Of a DNA stretch of 64,000 bases, positions 43,748-52,682 are shown in pieces. The stretch lies in contig JAZQLI010000043.1 of assembly GCA_045542595.1 (NCBI GenBank), forward strand, positions 1 to 64,000, read 5' to 3'. The DNA comes from Scatosoma sp045542595. GTDB taxonomy: Bacteria > Bacillota > Clostridia > Christensenellales > Borkfalkiaceae. The position numbers and the translations under genes are program-made. The notes under the pieces are model-generated. The model saw only the letters and a program-made list of their open reading frames with translations. It was not told the DNA's origin and ran no database searches. The first letter of the stretch is position 1, and each line of letters begins with the position of its first letter.

Positions 43748-45473
43748 ATTCTTTAAATTGATAACGATACAATTCCGCATACAATCCGTCTTGTTGTACA
43801 AGTTCTTCGTGCGTGCCGCGTTGCGTTATTTCTCCATCGGTTACCACCAGTATCTCATCTGCATTTTTTACAGTGGAAAGCCGATGCGCTACTACAAGCG
43901 TTGTCCGTCCGTTTGATAATTCTGATAAAGCGCTTTGAATTTGCATCTCCGTCATATTATCCAACGCCGACGTTGCCTCGTCGAGAATGAGTATCGGTGG
44001 ATTTTTCAAAAACGCGCGTGCTATGGAAACACGTTGTTTTTGTCCGCCTGAGAGTTTTACGCCGCGTTCCCCCACTTCGGTATCATATCCGTTGGGTAAG
44101 GTACAAATAAACTGGTGAATGTTTGCACGTTTTGCAGCTTGTATAATTTCTTCTTCGGTTGCATTCGGCGAACCGTAACGGATATTATCGCGTACACTCC
44201 CCGAAAAGAGAAATACGTCTTGTTGTACAACGGCGATTTTTTCACGCAAAGTTGCCGCGGTAACGTCGTTGATATCCACGCCGCCGATAGAAATTTTTCC
44301 ACCGTCGCGAAGATAGAACCTAGGCAACAAATGACAAATGGTTGTTTTACCTCCACCCGAAGAGCCAACCAAAGCCACCGTTTGTCCCTTTTTAAGCGTA
44401 AACGTTACACTTTTTAGTACTTCGTCTTTATTGTCCGATTGTTTGTTATAGGCAAAAACAACGTCTTCAAAACGGATATCCCCGTCAAGCGTCGTTTCTA
44501 CGGGATTTGCCGGCTCGTATTCGGGACGGGTATCCATAAGCTCGCAAAAGCGTTTAAAACCCGTCATACCGTCTTGAATTTGTTCAAACAAGGAAACGAG
44601 CGTACGTATCGGCGCTAAAAGCATCGTTATATATAAAATGTAAGCCGTAAAATCGGGTGCGGTAATTTCGCCGAAGAAGAAAAACAATCCACCGGAAACC
44701 AGCGCCGTTAAATATAAAAAGTCGTTAAACGCAGTCATGCCGGCTTGAAATCCACCCATAGCACGGTAAGAACGAGCGCGCGCTTTTTTAAATTGACCGT
44801 TAACAACGTCAAATTTTTCACGTTCTTTCTCTTCTGCATTATACGCTTTTGTAACGCGTATACCCGACAGAGAAGATTCGATTTCCGCGTTGAGTTCGGC
44901 TACCTTTTTTCTAGATTCTTCAAACGCTCTATTCATTTTATCGCGTGCTTTCGCCGCAAAGAATACCATAAGCGGCACGTAGCAAAGTACAATGAGCGAC
45001 AACCAAGGATTGATAATCCCTAACATAATCAACGCGCCGATAATGGAAATAAACGAATTGAACACGTCTTCTGGGCCGTGATGTGCTAATTCTGATACTT
45101 CAAACAAATCGTTTACGATACGCGACATTACGACTCCCGTTTTATTTTCGTCGAAAAAGGAAAAGGATAACGTTTCCACGTGCCGAAATAAATCTCTGCG
45201 CATATCCCCTTGTATGCGCACACCGAGTATATGTCCCCAACAACCGACGATATACGTTAAGATACTTTTTAATATGTAAATGCACGCTAAGACAACTGCC
45301 CATACGATAAGCAGTTGTAAATTTTTATTCGGTACGTAATTATTCATAATATTCCGTGCAATCATAGGATAAAACATATTGCAAACGGAAATGGTAAACG
45401 AACATACCAAATCGAGTATGAACAACTTTTTATGCGGCTTATAATAGCCAAAAAATCTTTTAAGCATTTTCAT
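43746..45473 (-). CDS. ABC exporter, fused permease and ATPase
   Basis: A 575-residue half-transporter of the ABCB/MsbA type: six membrane helices (about 1-310), Walker A GSSGGGKTT, signature LSGGQKQR, Walker B ILILDEATSALD and H-loop VAHRLSTV. It lies 10 nt after the stop of a 35-residue peptide gene, which in turn overlaps the gene for a secreted protein. This order suggests export of, or immunity to, a product linked with them. The ATG at 45473 is preferred; a TTG at 45518 lies inside the small gene. Confidence 0.88.
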   Translation of the reverse strand: MKMLKRFFGYYKPHKKLFILDLVCSFTISVCNMFYPMIARNIMNNYVPNKNLQLLIVWAVVLACIYILKSILTYIVGCWGHILGVRIQGDMRRDLFRHVETLSFSFFDENKTGVVMSRIVNDLFEVSELAHHGPEDVFNSFISIIGALIMLGIINPWLSLIVLCYVPLMVFFAAKARDKMNRAFEESRKKVAELNAEIESSLSGIRVTKAYNAEEKEREKFDVVNGQFKKARARSYRAMGGFQAGMTAFNDFLYLTALVSGGLFFFFGEITAPDFTAYILYITMLLAPIRTLVSLFEQIQDGMTGFKRFCELMDTRPEYEPANPVETTLDGDIRFEDVVFAYNKQSDNKDEVLKSVTFTLKKGQTVALVGSSGGGKTTICHLLPRFYLRDGGKISIGGVDINDVTAATLREKIAVVQQDVFLFSGSVRDNIRYGSPNATEEEIIQAAKRANIHQFICTLPNGYDTEVGERGVKLSGGQKQRVSIARAFLKNPPILILDEATSALDNMTEMQIQSALSELSNGRTTLVVAHRLSTVKNADEILVVTDGEITQRGTHEELVQQDGLYAELYRYQFKE

Positions 45474-45483
45474 ATTTTTTGTA

Positions 45484-45591
45484 TTACTCCAACCAAGGAT
45501 CGGGTAGCATAATTTCAAAACTGCCCGTAATTATATTTTCTTCTTTCCATTCCGCTATATTTATCACAGGTGTAACGTATACTTGTTTCAT
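45484..45591 (-). CDS. 35-residue peptide, translationally coupled to the secreted protein
   Basis: A short gene encoding 35 residues: it begins MKQVYVTPVINIAEWKEEN and ends ITGSFEIMLPDPWLE. Its ATG overlaps the TGA of the preceding gene (ATGA) and follows an AGGGGG site, both signs of real translation. The peptide is acidic, has no Cys and no signal peptide. The pattern of Lys-x-x-Tyr near the start, a Pro, an aliphatic/acidic middle and a Thr-Gly-Ser step recalls short peptides that I have seen in front of or after surface-protein genes in uncultured Clostridia. Function unknown; a leader-type substrate for the adjacent ABC exporter is one possibility. Confidence 0.7.
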   Translation of the reverse strand: MKQVYVTPVINIAEWKEENIITGSFEIMLPDPWLE

Positions 45592-47447
45592 ACCGTTCCC
45601 CCTGCCGTTACTGATTGTTGAAAAGTAACAATCAACACTCCGTCTTCATACGTTTGCGTACTTTCTTTTATCCGCATTCCGTTGTACGTAACGCATAAAA
45701 ATTCCGTTATGGAAGTTTCTATCCTTATGGTTACCGTATTATCAGTAATTATATGCGAAAGTAAAACGGATTCTTGTTTGCCTGTTTTATCGATTAACGT
45801 GGCGTTTGTACCGTTATATTCGATATTGAGAACGCTATTAACGTACGATTGTAAAATTCCCTTATGCGCGCTTGATATATTCTCCCCTGCATTTTCGAGT
45901 GCCGCACTAGCCAAAGCATAAGGCGAGCGTTGCACGATATTATCTTCCCAAAGATATACGTTGATGCCGCCGAAATTCATAACCAAGTATGCACGCGCCG
46001 AATAGGAACGGTTATAGTTGCTTTCTACTACTTTACCTACCGTGGCTTTTAAGGTAAACGTACCGTCTTTACAATCAATATCGCTTTTAGCCACGTAATA
46101 ATCGAGTGCTTGCTTCGCTCCGTTATAATTTTGTAAGATAAATTCTTTATCGCTTTCTATCATATCGGTAGGCATAACGATAATGCCCATACCGCATATG
46201 TATTGTTCGTATTTTGTATACGCTTCTTGCGTGATTACCGATTCAAAACGAATGCCCGAATTCGACAACGACTCCCCAACACGTATCCACGCGCCGTCCA
46301 CTAATCCGCAAGCGATATATTCGGCTACGATATGTACGCCCGTTTGTGTGTACAAAGATAAATCTAACGTATCGTTTTCTTGATATTTTGTATCTCTTAC
46401 CAGCCATGCGTAAAAAATATGTCCTTTTTTGCCTTTCGATTGCGGAATGCTATACGTTGTAGCCGTTTCGTTGACCGTCGTTACAGAATAATTATCCCCG
46501 TCGGTAACGTGAATTTCTATGCGTTTTTCTTCAGTAAATATACCGTCCGCGTATCCGTACAACGTTTTTTCGTTTTCAAAGTCTAACTGAACGCCCAAGG
46601 TTTTGTCAACAATCGTGCCGTTTGTTAAAACGAGTGTAACGTCGCCCATACTCCCAACAACGTTTTCCGACTGAGTAAATACAAACGTTATCACGTTAGA
46701 ATTTTGTTCTTGCGTAATTTCTACGGTAGACGAATAGTTTATTCCGTTAAAAGCACACGGCACAGTACCTGTATACGTAGCGGCTTGTGTTGCCGTATAA
46801 GGCACTTTTATTTGCATACACAGCAATCCGTTGTCGTTGCGATACGTACCGAGAAAAACATCTTCTTCGTTAAAATCTATACTGTAACGTTCGTACGTTT
46901 GCGTTTGAACACATCTCCAAGATTCTTCTCCTGCGTCCGTTGTATATTTTTCCAACGTCAACGCACTTGTAAAAACCAAAGACGTATATTTACCCCCATT
47001 GTTTGTATATTCTTCAGAAACAAATACTACCGTTTCCGCAGGAACAATTAATTTTGTCGGCGCAGTATCCGCATATCCTATCTCGCCATTAGTTATTTTA
47101 ACGTTGAACGTTAAAACAAGCGCATTTGCCATACCGCTTGCAGGAGCTAATCTTTTTAATTTTAACAAGTCGTCATCATCTGTTTCAAGATATATACCTT
47201 CCCCTAAATCATATGGATACGTTTTATACTGCGGCAAACCGTCTGTATTTTCACCGATATACTGTAACGTGATTTGATAATTTGTACCATTAGAAAATAC
47301 CCTTGTAACTTCAAAATCGTTTCCAGAAACGTAAAAAGAATTTTCTTCGGTTGCACGTACCGTCTTTTCGATTTGTAGAGCCAAAGCCCCTATCATTACC
47401 AAACATAAAACAAATACCGACAAAATCCCATTAAGCCATTTCTTCAT
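45588..47447 (-). CDS. large secreted protein with GIRF-type domain
   Basis: A 619-residue protein with a clear signal peptide (KKWLNGILSVFVLCLVMIGA, likely cut near ALA). The mature part is rich in Thr, Asn and Tyr and looks like tandem beta domains. Residues about 385-540 (GAWIRVGESLSNSGIRFES, MGIIVMPTDM, SYSARAYLVM) match a domain common in secreted proteins of gut Clostridia. No LPXTG, SLH or dockerin was seen, so the protein may be released or held by partners. It starts about 33 nt after the rnpB terminator. The last codon overlaps the 35-residue peptide gene. Confidence 0.82.
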   Translation of the reverse strand: MKKWLNGILSVFVLCLVMIGALALQIEKTVRATEENSFYVSGNDFEVTRVFSNGTNYQITLQYIGENTDGLPQYKTYPYDLGEGIYLETDDDDLLKLKRLAPASGMANALVLTFNVKITNGEIGYADTAPTKLIVPAETVVFVSEEYTNNGGKYTSLVFTSALTLEKYTTDAGEESWRCVQTQTYERYSIDFNEEDVFLGTYRNDNGLLCMQIKVPYTATQAATYTGTVPCAFNGINYSSTVEITQEQNSNVITFVFTQSENVVGSMGDVTLVLTNGTIVDKTLGVQLDFENEKTLYGYADGIFTEEKRIEIHVTDGDNYSVTTVNETATTYSIPQSKGKKGHIFYAWLVRDTKYQENDTLDLSLYTQTGVHIVAEYIACGLVDGAWIRVGESLSNSGIRFESVITQEAYTKYEQYICGMGIIVMPTDMIESDKEFILQNYNGAKQALDYYVAKSDIDCKDGTFTLKATVGKVVESNYNRSYSARAYLVMNFGGINVYLWEDNIVQRSPYALASAALENAGENISSAHKGILQSYVNSVLNIEYNGTNATLIDKTGKQESVLLSHIITDNTVTIRIETSITEFLCVTYNGMRIKESTQTYEDGVLIVTFQQSVTAGGTV

Positions 47448-47479
47448 CCTTTTCCTCCGTAAAAAACGCTATATATAAA

Positions 47480-47501
47480 AAACCGAGAATAAGCATCTCG
47501 A
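47480..47501 (-). terminator. terminator of rnpB
   Basis: Seven-base-pair stem (ATCGAGA/TCTCGGT on the minus strand) with a 7-nt loop and a T6 run, just after the 3' P1 strand of RNase P RNA. Confidence 0.8.
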
Positions 47502-47513
47502 TTTTTAAAATTG

Positions 47514-47866
47514 AATTTGAGTTTGTCTATAAGCCGAGTTCTGTCGTGTACGTTCATTTATCTAGGCTTGCCGTCGCCGACAAGCTCAAGCGATATTCAC
47601 GGTAATCCGTCGGACGGACAGCCCTATATGACGGATACCCAATCTTGCAGCGAGTGGGGTTTACATGGCATACCGCGTTACCGCGATATCGGTGAGCTCT
47701 TACCTCGCCTTTCCATCCTTACCGTAAACGAAAGCTTACGGCGGTTTATTTCTGTTGCACTATCCCGGAAGTCGCCTTCGCCTGACGTTATCAGGCACCC
47801 TGTCCTATGCTGCTCGGACTTTCCTCATTGCCAAATGGCCCCGCGAACGTATAACAAACTCAAATC
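47514..47866 (-). ncRNA. rnpB: RNase P RNA
   Basis: A minus-strand RNA of about 350 nt. The 5' part holds the conserved GAGGAAAGTCCGAGC (47826-47812), and the 3' end carries the AGAACTCGGCTTATAGAC segment. The closing P1 helix is formed by ATTTGAGTTTGT (47865-47854) with ACAAACTCAAAT (47526-47515). It processes tRNA 5' ends. A TATAAT (47879-47874) lies just upstream, and a terminator follows. Confidence 0.93.
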
Positions 47867-47990
47867 TTCTATCATTATAACACTTTCCTAAAAAAAATGC
47901 ACTTGTTTCACTTGCCTTTTCTTAAAAAAAATAGTAAAATAGTATGGATTTGTGGGAAAATAATAAGAAATTCTTTTTTTAGGAGCACAT

Positions 47991-49397
47991 ATGAAAAAGA
48001 CAAAAATCATTTGCACAATCGGCCCTGCCAGCCAAGATAAAAAAACTATAGCCGCTATGACACAAGCGGGTTGCGACGTAGTTCGTTTAAACTTTTCCCA
48101 CGGTACGCATGAAGATTACGTGGAAAAAATTAAAATTATAAAGGAAGTACGCACGGAAAGAAACGTACCGTTACCCATTTTATTAGACACGAAAGGTCCT
48201 GAATTCCGCATTAAAACGTTTAAAAACGGCAAAATTACTCTCAAGGAAGGCGACACGTTTTGCTTTACGACAGAAGAAATAGAAGGCGACCAAACACGCG
48301 TTTCCGTTTCCTATAAAAAAATTTGCGAAGAGCTTGTTAAAGGCGATAAAATTTTACTCAATAACGGACTTATGGTGTTTCGAGTAACGGATATACAAGC
48401 TCCCAACGTATTTTGCGAAGTGGAAATCGGCGGCGAACTCTCCAACCGAAAATCAATGTTTTTCCCCGATAAGGAATTGCATATCGATTTCCTTTCCGAA
48501 CAAGACAAAGCCGATTTATTATTTGGTATCGAACAGGAAGTTGATTTCGTTGCACTGTCTTTCGTTTCCAAAGCACAAGACGTATTAGACGCAAGACAAT
48601 TTTTAGCGGAACACGGCGGCGAACATATCGATATCATTGCAAAAATTGAAAACCGCGCAGGCGTGAACAATTTGTTAGAAATTATGAATGTGTGCGACGG
48701 TATTATGGTAGCGCGTGGCGACCTTGGAGTGGAAATCCCTTACGAAGAACTGCCCGATATTCAAAAGCATATCATCAATCAATGCCGTATTCACGGTAAA
48801 CGGGTTATCACTGCAACGGAAATGTTAGAATCTATGATTCACAACCCCCGTCCAACCCGTGCGGAAATCTCCGACGTCGCTAACGCCGTATACGACGGTA
48901 CTTCCGCTGTAATGCTTTCCGGCGAAACCGCTGCAGGGACTTACCCTATCGAATCGGTATCCGCTATGGCTAAAATTGTAGAACGTGCGGAAAACCATAT
49001 CGAGTATATTCAAAATATCGATAAATTTTCTATTACTAACTCTTCGGAAGCTTTATCGCACTCGGCTGCAACCTTAGCAAAGGATTTGAATGCCAAAGCG
49101 ATTGTGGTTTGTACGTTAACCGGTGCAACCGCGCGTATGGTATCCCGTTTCCGTCCGAATATCAATATTCTCGGTATTACTACGGACGAACACGCCTACC
49201 GTAAACTTGCTTTAAGCTGGGGAGTTTTACCCGCAATGGCGGAAGAATATTCTTCGATTGATATTTTGTTCTATTTCGCCAAACAAATAGCCATAAAAAC
49301 AAAAATTGCAAAAAAGGGTGATATTATCGTTATTACGGGCGGTACACCGAACGGCAAAAGCGGTAATTCGAACTTAATTAACGTAGAAACCATATAA
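47991..49397 (+). CDS. pyk: pyruvate kinase
   Basis: A 468-residue enzyme converting PEP and ADP to pyruvate and ATP. Typical strings are TKIICTIGPAS, RLNFSHG, the catalytic IIAKIENRAGV, MVARGDLGVEIP and the C-terminal ITGGTPNGKSGNSN. It lacks the extra PEP-utiliser-like C-terminal domain found in Bacillus enzymes. TAGGAG precedes the ATG. Monocistronic, with a strong terminator. Confidence 0.97.
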   Translation: MKKTKIICTIGPASQDKKTIAAMTQAGCDVVRLNFSHGTHEDYVEKIKIIKEVRTERNVPLPILLDTKGPEFRIKTFKNGKITLKEGDTFCFTTEEIEGDQTRVSVSYKKICEELVKGDKILLNNGLMVFRVTDIQAPNVFCEVEIGGELSNRKSMFFPDKELHIDFLSEQDKADLLFGIEQEVDFVALSFVSKAQDVLDARQFLAEHGGEHIDIIAKIENRAGVNNLLEIMNVCDGIMVARGDLGVEIPYEELPDIQKHIINQCRIHGKRVITATEMLESMIHNPRPTRAEISDVANAVYDGTSAVMLSGETAAGTYPIESVSAMAKIVERAENHIEYIQNIDKFSITNSSEALSHSAATLAKDLNAKAIVVCTLTGATARMVSRFRPNINILGITTDEHAYRKLALSWGVLPAMAEEYSSIDILFYFAKQIAIKTKIAKKGDIIVITGGTPNGKSGNSNLINVETI

Positions 49398-49419
49398 TTG
49401 ATTGCAATTATTTATATAC

Positions 49420-49454
49420 AAAAAAGGAAAGGATACAATATCCTTTCCTTTTTT
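49420..49454. terminator. bidirectional terminator of pyk and tRNA-Ser
   Basis: A 16-bp perfect stem: AAAAAAGGAAAGGATA (49420-49435), loop CAA, TATCCTTTCCTTTTTT (49439-49454). It ends one base before the CCA end of the convergent tRNA-Ser. Confidence 0.92.
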
Positions 49455-49455
49455 G

Positions 49456-49545
49456 TGGCGCAGAGAAAGGGATTTGAACCCTTGTATACATTCCTGCATA
49501 ACACGATTTCGAATCGTGCGCGTTCAACCGCTCCGCCATCTCTGC
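49456..49545 (-). tRNA. tRNA-Ser (anticodon CGA)
   Basis: A 90-nt tRNA with a long variable arm, as in serine tRNAs. The acceptor GCAGAGA pairs with TCTCTGC, followed by G and encoded CCA. The anticodon stem CACGA/TCGTG holds the loop TTCGAAA, giving CGA. It has its own promoter. Confidence 0.95.
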
Positions 49546-49558
49546 AAACAGCTTTTAT

Positions 49559-49587
49559 ATTATATACTATCCCAAAAAAAAATGCAA
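49559..49587 (-). promoter_or_regulatory. promoter of tRNA-Ser
   Basis: On the minus strand TTGCAT (49587-49582), 17-nt spacer, TATAAT (49564-49559). Confidence 0.8.
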
Positions 49588-49611
49588 CTGTTTTTCACGG
49601 CTTTTTTATAA

Positions 49612-49647
49612 AAAACTCCCCCGCTATGCGAATATTCGCATAGCGGG
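49612..49647 (-). terminator. terminator of the fumarate-reduction operon
   Basis: A 13-bp perfect stem (49620-49632 with 49635-49647; arm CCCGCTATGCGAA), with a T6 run shortly after it on the minus strand. It lies just downstream of the transporter gene. Confidence 0.8.
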
Positions 49648-49658
49648 AATTGTGTCTT

Positions 49659-51017
49659 TTACAATAAGGTAATCATTAATTGAGATGCCAAAACAATTAA
49701 AATAAGCGCTATAGGATAGGTAGATGCGTAAGCCGAAGCTACGTCGTCCGTTTTTGCCGTAGAAATTAACGTACCAAGCGCAGGCGTACTGGTCATACCG
49801 CCCGTAATTGAGCCAAGATTGTTGAGCAAAGGTAATTTTAAAACATATTTACCAAGGAAGAAACCTACTATCATAGGCACAACCGTCATAGCGACGCCCC
49901 CAAACAAGCCCCAAAGCACCATACCGATACCTGCATCGGGCTTAGAAACTTCTTGTACCAAAGCCACACCGCCTTCAAAGCCTGCACCGAGCAAGAACAA
50001 CGCTAAACCGAGTTCACGCATTACCTTCAACGTCTTTTCGTTGACTTCTAACGAGAGTTTACCGATATGCCCAAAATGCCCAAATACCAAGCACATAATC
50101 AACACACCGCCCGTTGTACCAAGCGAGAACGTAGGGCCTGCGTAGCCTGCACCCGTCAAAGGAATATTGATAGAACCAAGCAACAAGCCTGCAACGATAG
50201 CTAAAGCGAACGGCAAAAAACCGAAATCTTCGCACTTAAAGTATTTAGAATAATCTCTTACTTCTTCTTGCGCGTCTAACTTCAAGAAATCGCGTTCCTT
50301 TTGCATATCCGCTTTCAAGAATTTCGGCATAAGTTGAACAAACAATACCACGCCAACTACACCAAACGGATATGCGATAGCGTGCCCGAGTGTAATTCTT
50401 GCCAAATTTTCCGTAGCTGCATCTTTTGCCGCAGAGAATCCTGGCGTAGACGTAAGCGCGCCCGATAAAACACCTGCCCAATATTCAGGACCATACGGCG
50501 TTATAAGCGAACATATAACCGCAACAAGCGTACCCGAAAAGATAATGACAATACCAAGAACGATATACGTTTTAAAGTTTTTCGCCAAATTTTTGAAAAA
50601 GTTTGGACCGGCAATAAAGCCAACCGAACCAACGAACATTATTAAACCGATATTTTGAATAGGTCCTTTCAAATATTTAACGACGGTTTCGTCCGTACCC
50701 GACATATAAAACGAACCAAGCAACGGTACGTCTTCAAAATTAAGAGTACAAAGCCAACCGAGTAAAATAGCCACAAGGAATACCCCTGCCGTACCAAGCG
50801 AAACGCCTTTAATACTTACGCCGCCAAGCAAATATCCAAGCGCCAAGATTAAAAACATCAACGTGAACATTACGAACGTCGTACTGAATTTAAACGTACT
50901 CTCCACGCCGTTTGCGTTACTTGCGCTGATACCGCACCAAACACCGATAGCGGCAACTACTACGATAGCAATCGCAATCCAAAGCCATTTCAGGCTTTTC
51001 TTGTTAGAATTTTCCAC
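49659..51017 (-). CDS. AspT/YidE-family (AAE) transporter, probable succinate exporter
   Basis: A 452-residue membrane protein with ten or more helices in two halves. Each half has the family motif: GALTSTPGFSAA in the first and GGMTSTPALGTL in the second. The aspartate:alanine-exchanger family includes AspT and the succinate exporter SucE. There are no TrkA_C domains between the halves, only a short charged linker. It is the last gene of the malate-to-succinate operon, 49 nt after frdA, so export of succinate, or exchange of succinate for another dicarboxylate, is the most likely job. Confidence 0.82.
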   Translation of the reverse strand: MENSNKKSLKWLWIAIAIVVVAAIGVWCGISASNANGVESTFKFSTTFVMFTLMFLILALGYLLGGVSIKGVSLGTAGVFLVAILLGWLCTLNFEDVPLLGSFYMSGTDETVVKYLKGPIQNIGLIMFVGSVGFIAGPNFFKNLAKNFKTYIVLGIVIIFSGTLVAVICSLITPYGPEYWAGVLSGALTSTPGFSAAKDAATENLARITLGHAIAYPFGVVGVVLFVQLMPKFLKADMQKERDFLKLDAQEEVRDYSKYFKCEDFGFLPFALAIVAGLLLGSINIPLTGAGYAGPTFSLGTTGGVLIMCLVFGHFGHIGKLSLEVNEKTLKVMRELGLALFLLGAGFEGGVALVQEVSKPDAGIGMVLWGLFGGVAMTVVPMIVGFFLGKYVLKLPLLNNLGSITGGMTSTPALGTLISTAKTDDVASAYASTYPIALILIVLASQLMITLL

Positions 51018-51066
51018 TTTTACTCCTTTACAACGGAACAGTCCGCCTTTTTATTTCATCATTCCC

Positions 51067-52671
51067 TTATTTATCTTTTCTTCTATAATCAGGCAAGAGT
51101 TTAGGCGAAACCACTTCAGAAGAAATTCCTGCGTCGGCAAGTTCTTTTTCAAACTCGTCTACGTGCGCAAGCGTGAGTTCTTTAAGTTCTACACTCTTAT
51201 ATTTTTCACCTGCTTGTTGACCTGCGTTTCTACCGAATACGATAATATCAAGGAGCGAGTTGCCCATTAGTCTGTTCGTACCGTGAATACCGCCAACCGC
51301 TTCGCCTGCTACGTACAAGTTTTCAATGCACGTCATACCGTTTGCGCCGATATCAATACCGCCGTTTTGATAGTGCAACGTGGGATAAATAAGAATAGGT
51401 TCTTTACGGATATCAATACCGTATTTACCGAACATACGGAGCATTGCAGGAATACGTTTTTCAATAGTCCCTTCGCCGTTCAAGATATCGATAAGCGGCG
51501 TATCCAGCCATACGCCTTCGCCGTCCGTCGTCTTAATACCGTTGCCGTTTGCTCTACATTCACGGATAATGGACGAAGCCGTAACGTCGCGCGTTTCCAA
51601 CGAATAGACAAACGCTTCACCGTTTTTATTAACAAGTTGTGCACCGAGCGAACGTACCTTTTCGGTAACGAGCGCACCGTAAATTTGCGTAGGTTCTGCT
51701 GCACCCGTAGGGTGATATTGCAACGTTTCGGGATAGAGAAGTTTTGCGCCTGCTCTATACGCCAAAACAAGACCGTCTGCCGTTGCACCGTAGTGGTTGG
51801 ACGTAGGGAAGCCTTGATAGTGCAGTCTACCTGCGCCGCCCGTTGCGATAACTACCGTCTTCGCGCGCGCCACAAGGATTTCTTTCGTTTCCATATTCAT
51901 CAACACCGCGCCGGCAATTTTGCCTTCTACGTCTTTGATGAGTTCGATAGCCGAAGTGAAATCTACTACCGTGATACCGCGGTTGAATACTTCGTCGCGG
52001 AGCGTACGCATAATTTCCGAACCGGAATAATCGCGGCAGGCGTGCATACGTTTTCTCGACGTACCGCCACCGTGGGTGGTAACCATCGTTCCGTCCGGTT
52101 CTTTATCGAACATAACGCCGAGGTTATTCAGCCACAAAATTGCTTCGGGGGCTTCGTTTACAAGCTTATATAAAAGTTCAGGCTTGTTTTTAAAGTGTCC
52201 ACCGCCGAGTGCGTCTAAATAGTGCGTAGCAGGGCTATCGTTGGGCTTATCCGCCGCTTGAATACCGCCTTCCGCCATCGCCGTGTTTGCATCGCCCAAA
52301 CGGAGTTTGGTAACAATCATAACGTTTGCGCCGCGTTCGTTGGCTTCGATTGCCGCCGAAGAACCTGCGCCACCGCCGCCGATAACGAGTACGTCTACGT
52401 CGTAATCGGGCTTGGTAAGGTCGATATCCATATGAAGCACACGGGAATGGCCTTGTAATAATTCGGCAAGTTCGTGTAAAACCTTACCGCCTTTATTTTT
52501 CCCTACTTTCAATTCTTCATACGCAGAAGTGATATAATCGGGGTGAAATTCTGCTAAAACGGCATCTTTTTCTTCCGCCGTCATTCTTTCGTGAAGCTTT
52601 TCGATACGGGAAGCACGCGTTGCTTCTACTTTTTTCATAGATTGTAATTGTTCATCAGTATAATGATACAT
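51067..52671 (-). CDS. frdA: soluble fumarate reductase flavoprotein subunit
   Basis: A 534-residue flavoprotein of the Frd/Sdh family. The FAD site is VIGGGGAGSSAAIEA. Fumarate-site residues are kept: HPTG, the Arg in LETRDVTAS, HYQNGGI and HGTNRLMGNSL. The His that binds FAD covalently in FrdA/SdhA is N129 here (GDANTAMAEGG), which favours fumarate reduction over succinate oxidation. There is a 90-residue helical N-terminal extension, and the usual C-terminal helical domain is nearly absent. No membrane anchor gene (frdC/D) is present. It pairs with the iron-sulfur subunit next door and resembles the thiol:fumarate reductase TfrA in context. Confidence 0.9.
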   Translation of the reverse strand: MYHYTDEQLQSMKKVEATRASRIEKLHERMTAEEKDAVLAEFHPDYITSAYEELKVGKNKGGKVLHELAELLQGHSRVLHMDIDLTKPDYDVDVLVIGGGGAGSSAAIEANERGANVMIVTKLRLGDANTAMAEGGIQAADKPNDSPATHYLDALGGGHFKNKPELLYKLVNEAPEAILWLNNLGVMFDKEPDGTMVTTHGGGTSRKRMHACRDYSGSEIMRTLRDEVFNRGITVVDFTSAIELIKDVEGKIAGAVLMNMETKEILVARAKTVVIATGGAGRLHYQGFPTSNHYGATADGLVLAYRAGAKLLYPETLQYHPTGAAEPTQIYGALVTEKVRSLGAQLVNKNGEAFVYSLETRDVTASSIIRECRANGNGIKTTDGEGVWLDTPLIDILNGEGTIEKRIPAMLRMFGKYGIDIRKEPILIYPTLHYQNGGIDIGANGMTCIENLYVAGEAVGGIHGTNRLMGNSLLDIIVFGRNAGQQAGEKYKSVELKELTLAHVDEFEKELADAGISSEVVSPKLLPDYRRKDK

Positions 52672-52682
52672 AACGCGTCTCC

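Noticed and set aside
51283..52173. A 296-residue plus-strand frame opposite frdA
   Set aside because: Antisense to a clear flavoprotein gene; composition is Arg/Phe/Asn-rich and no motif was recognised.
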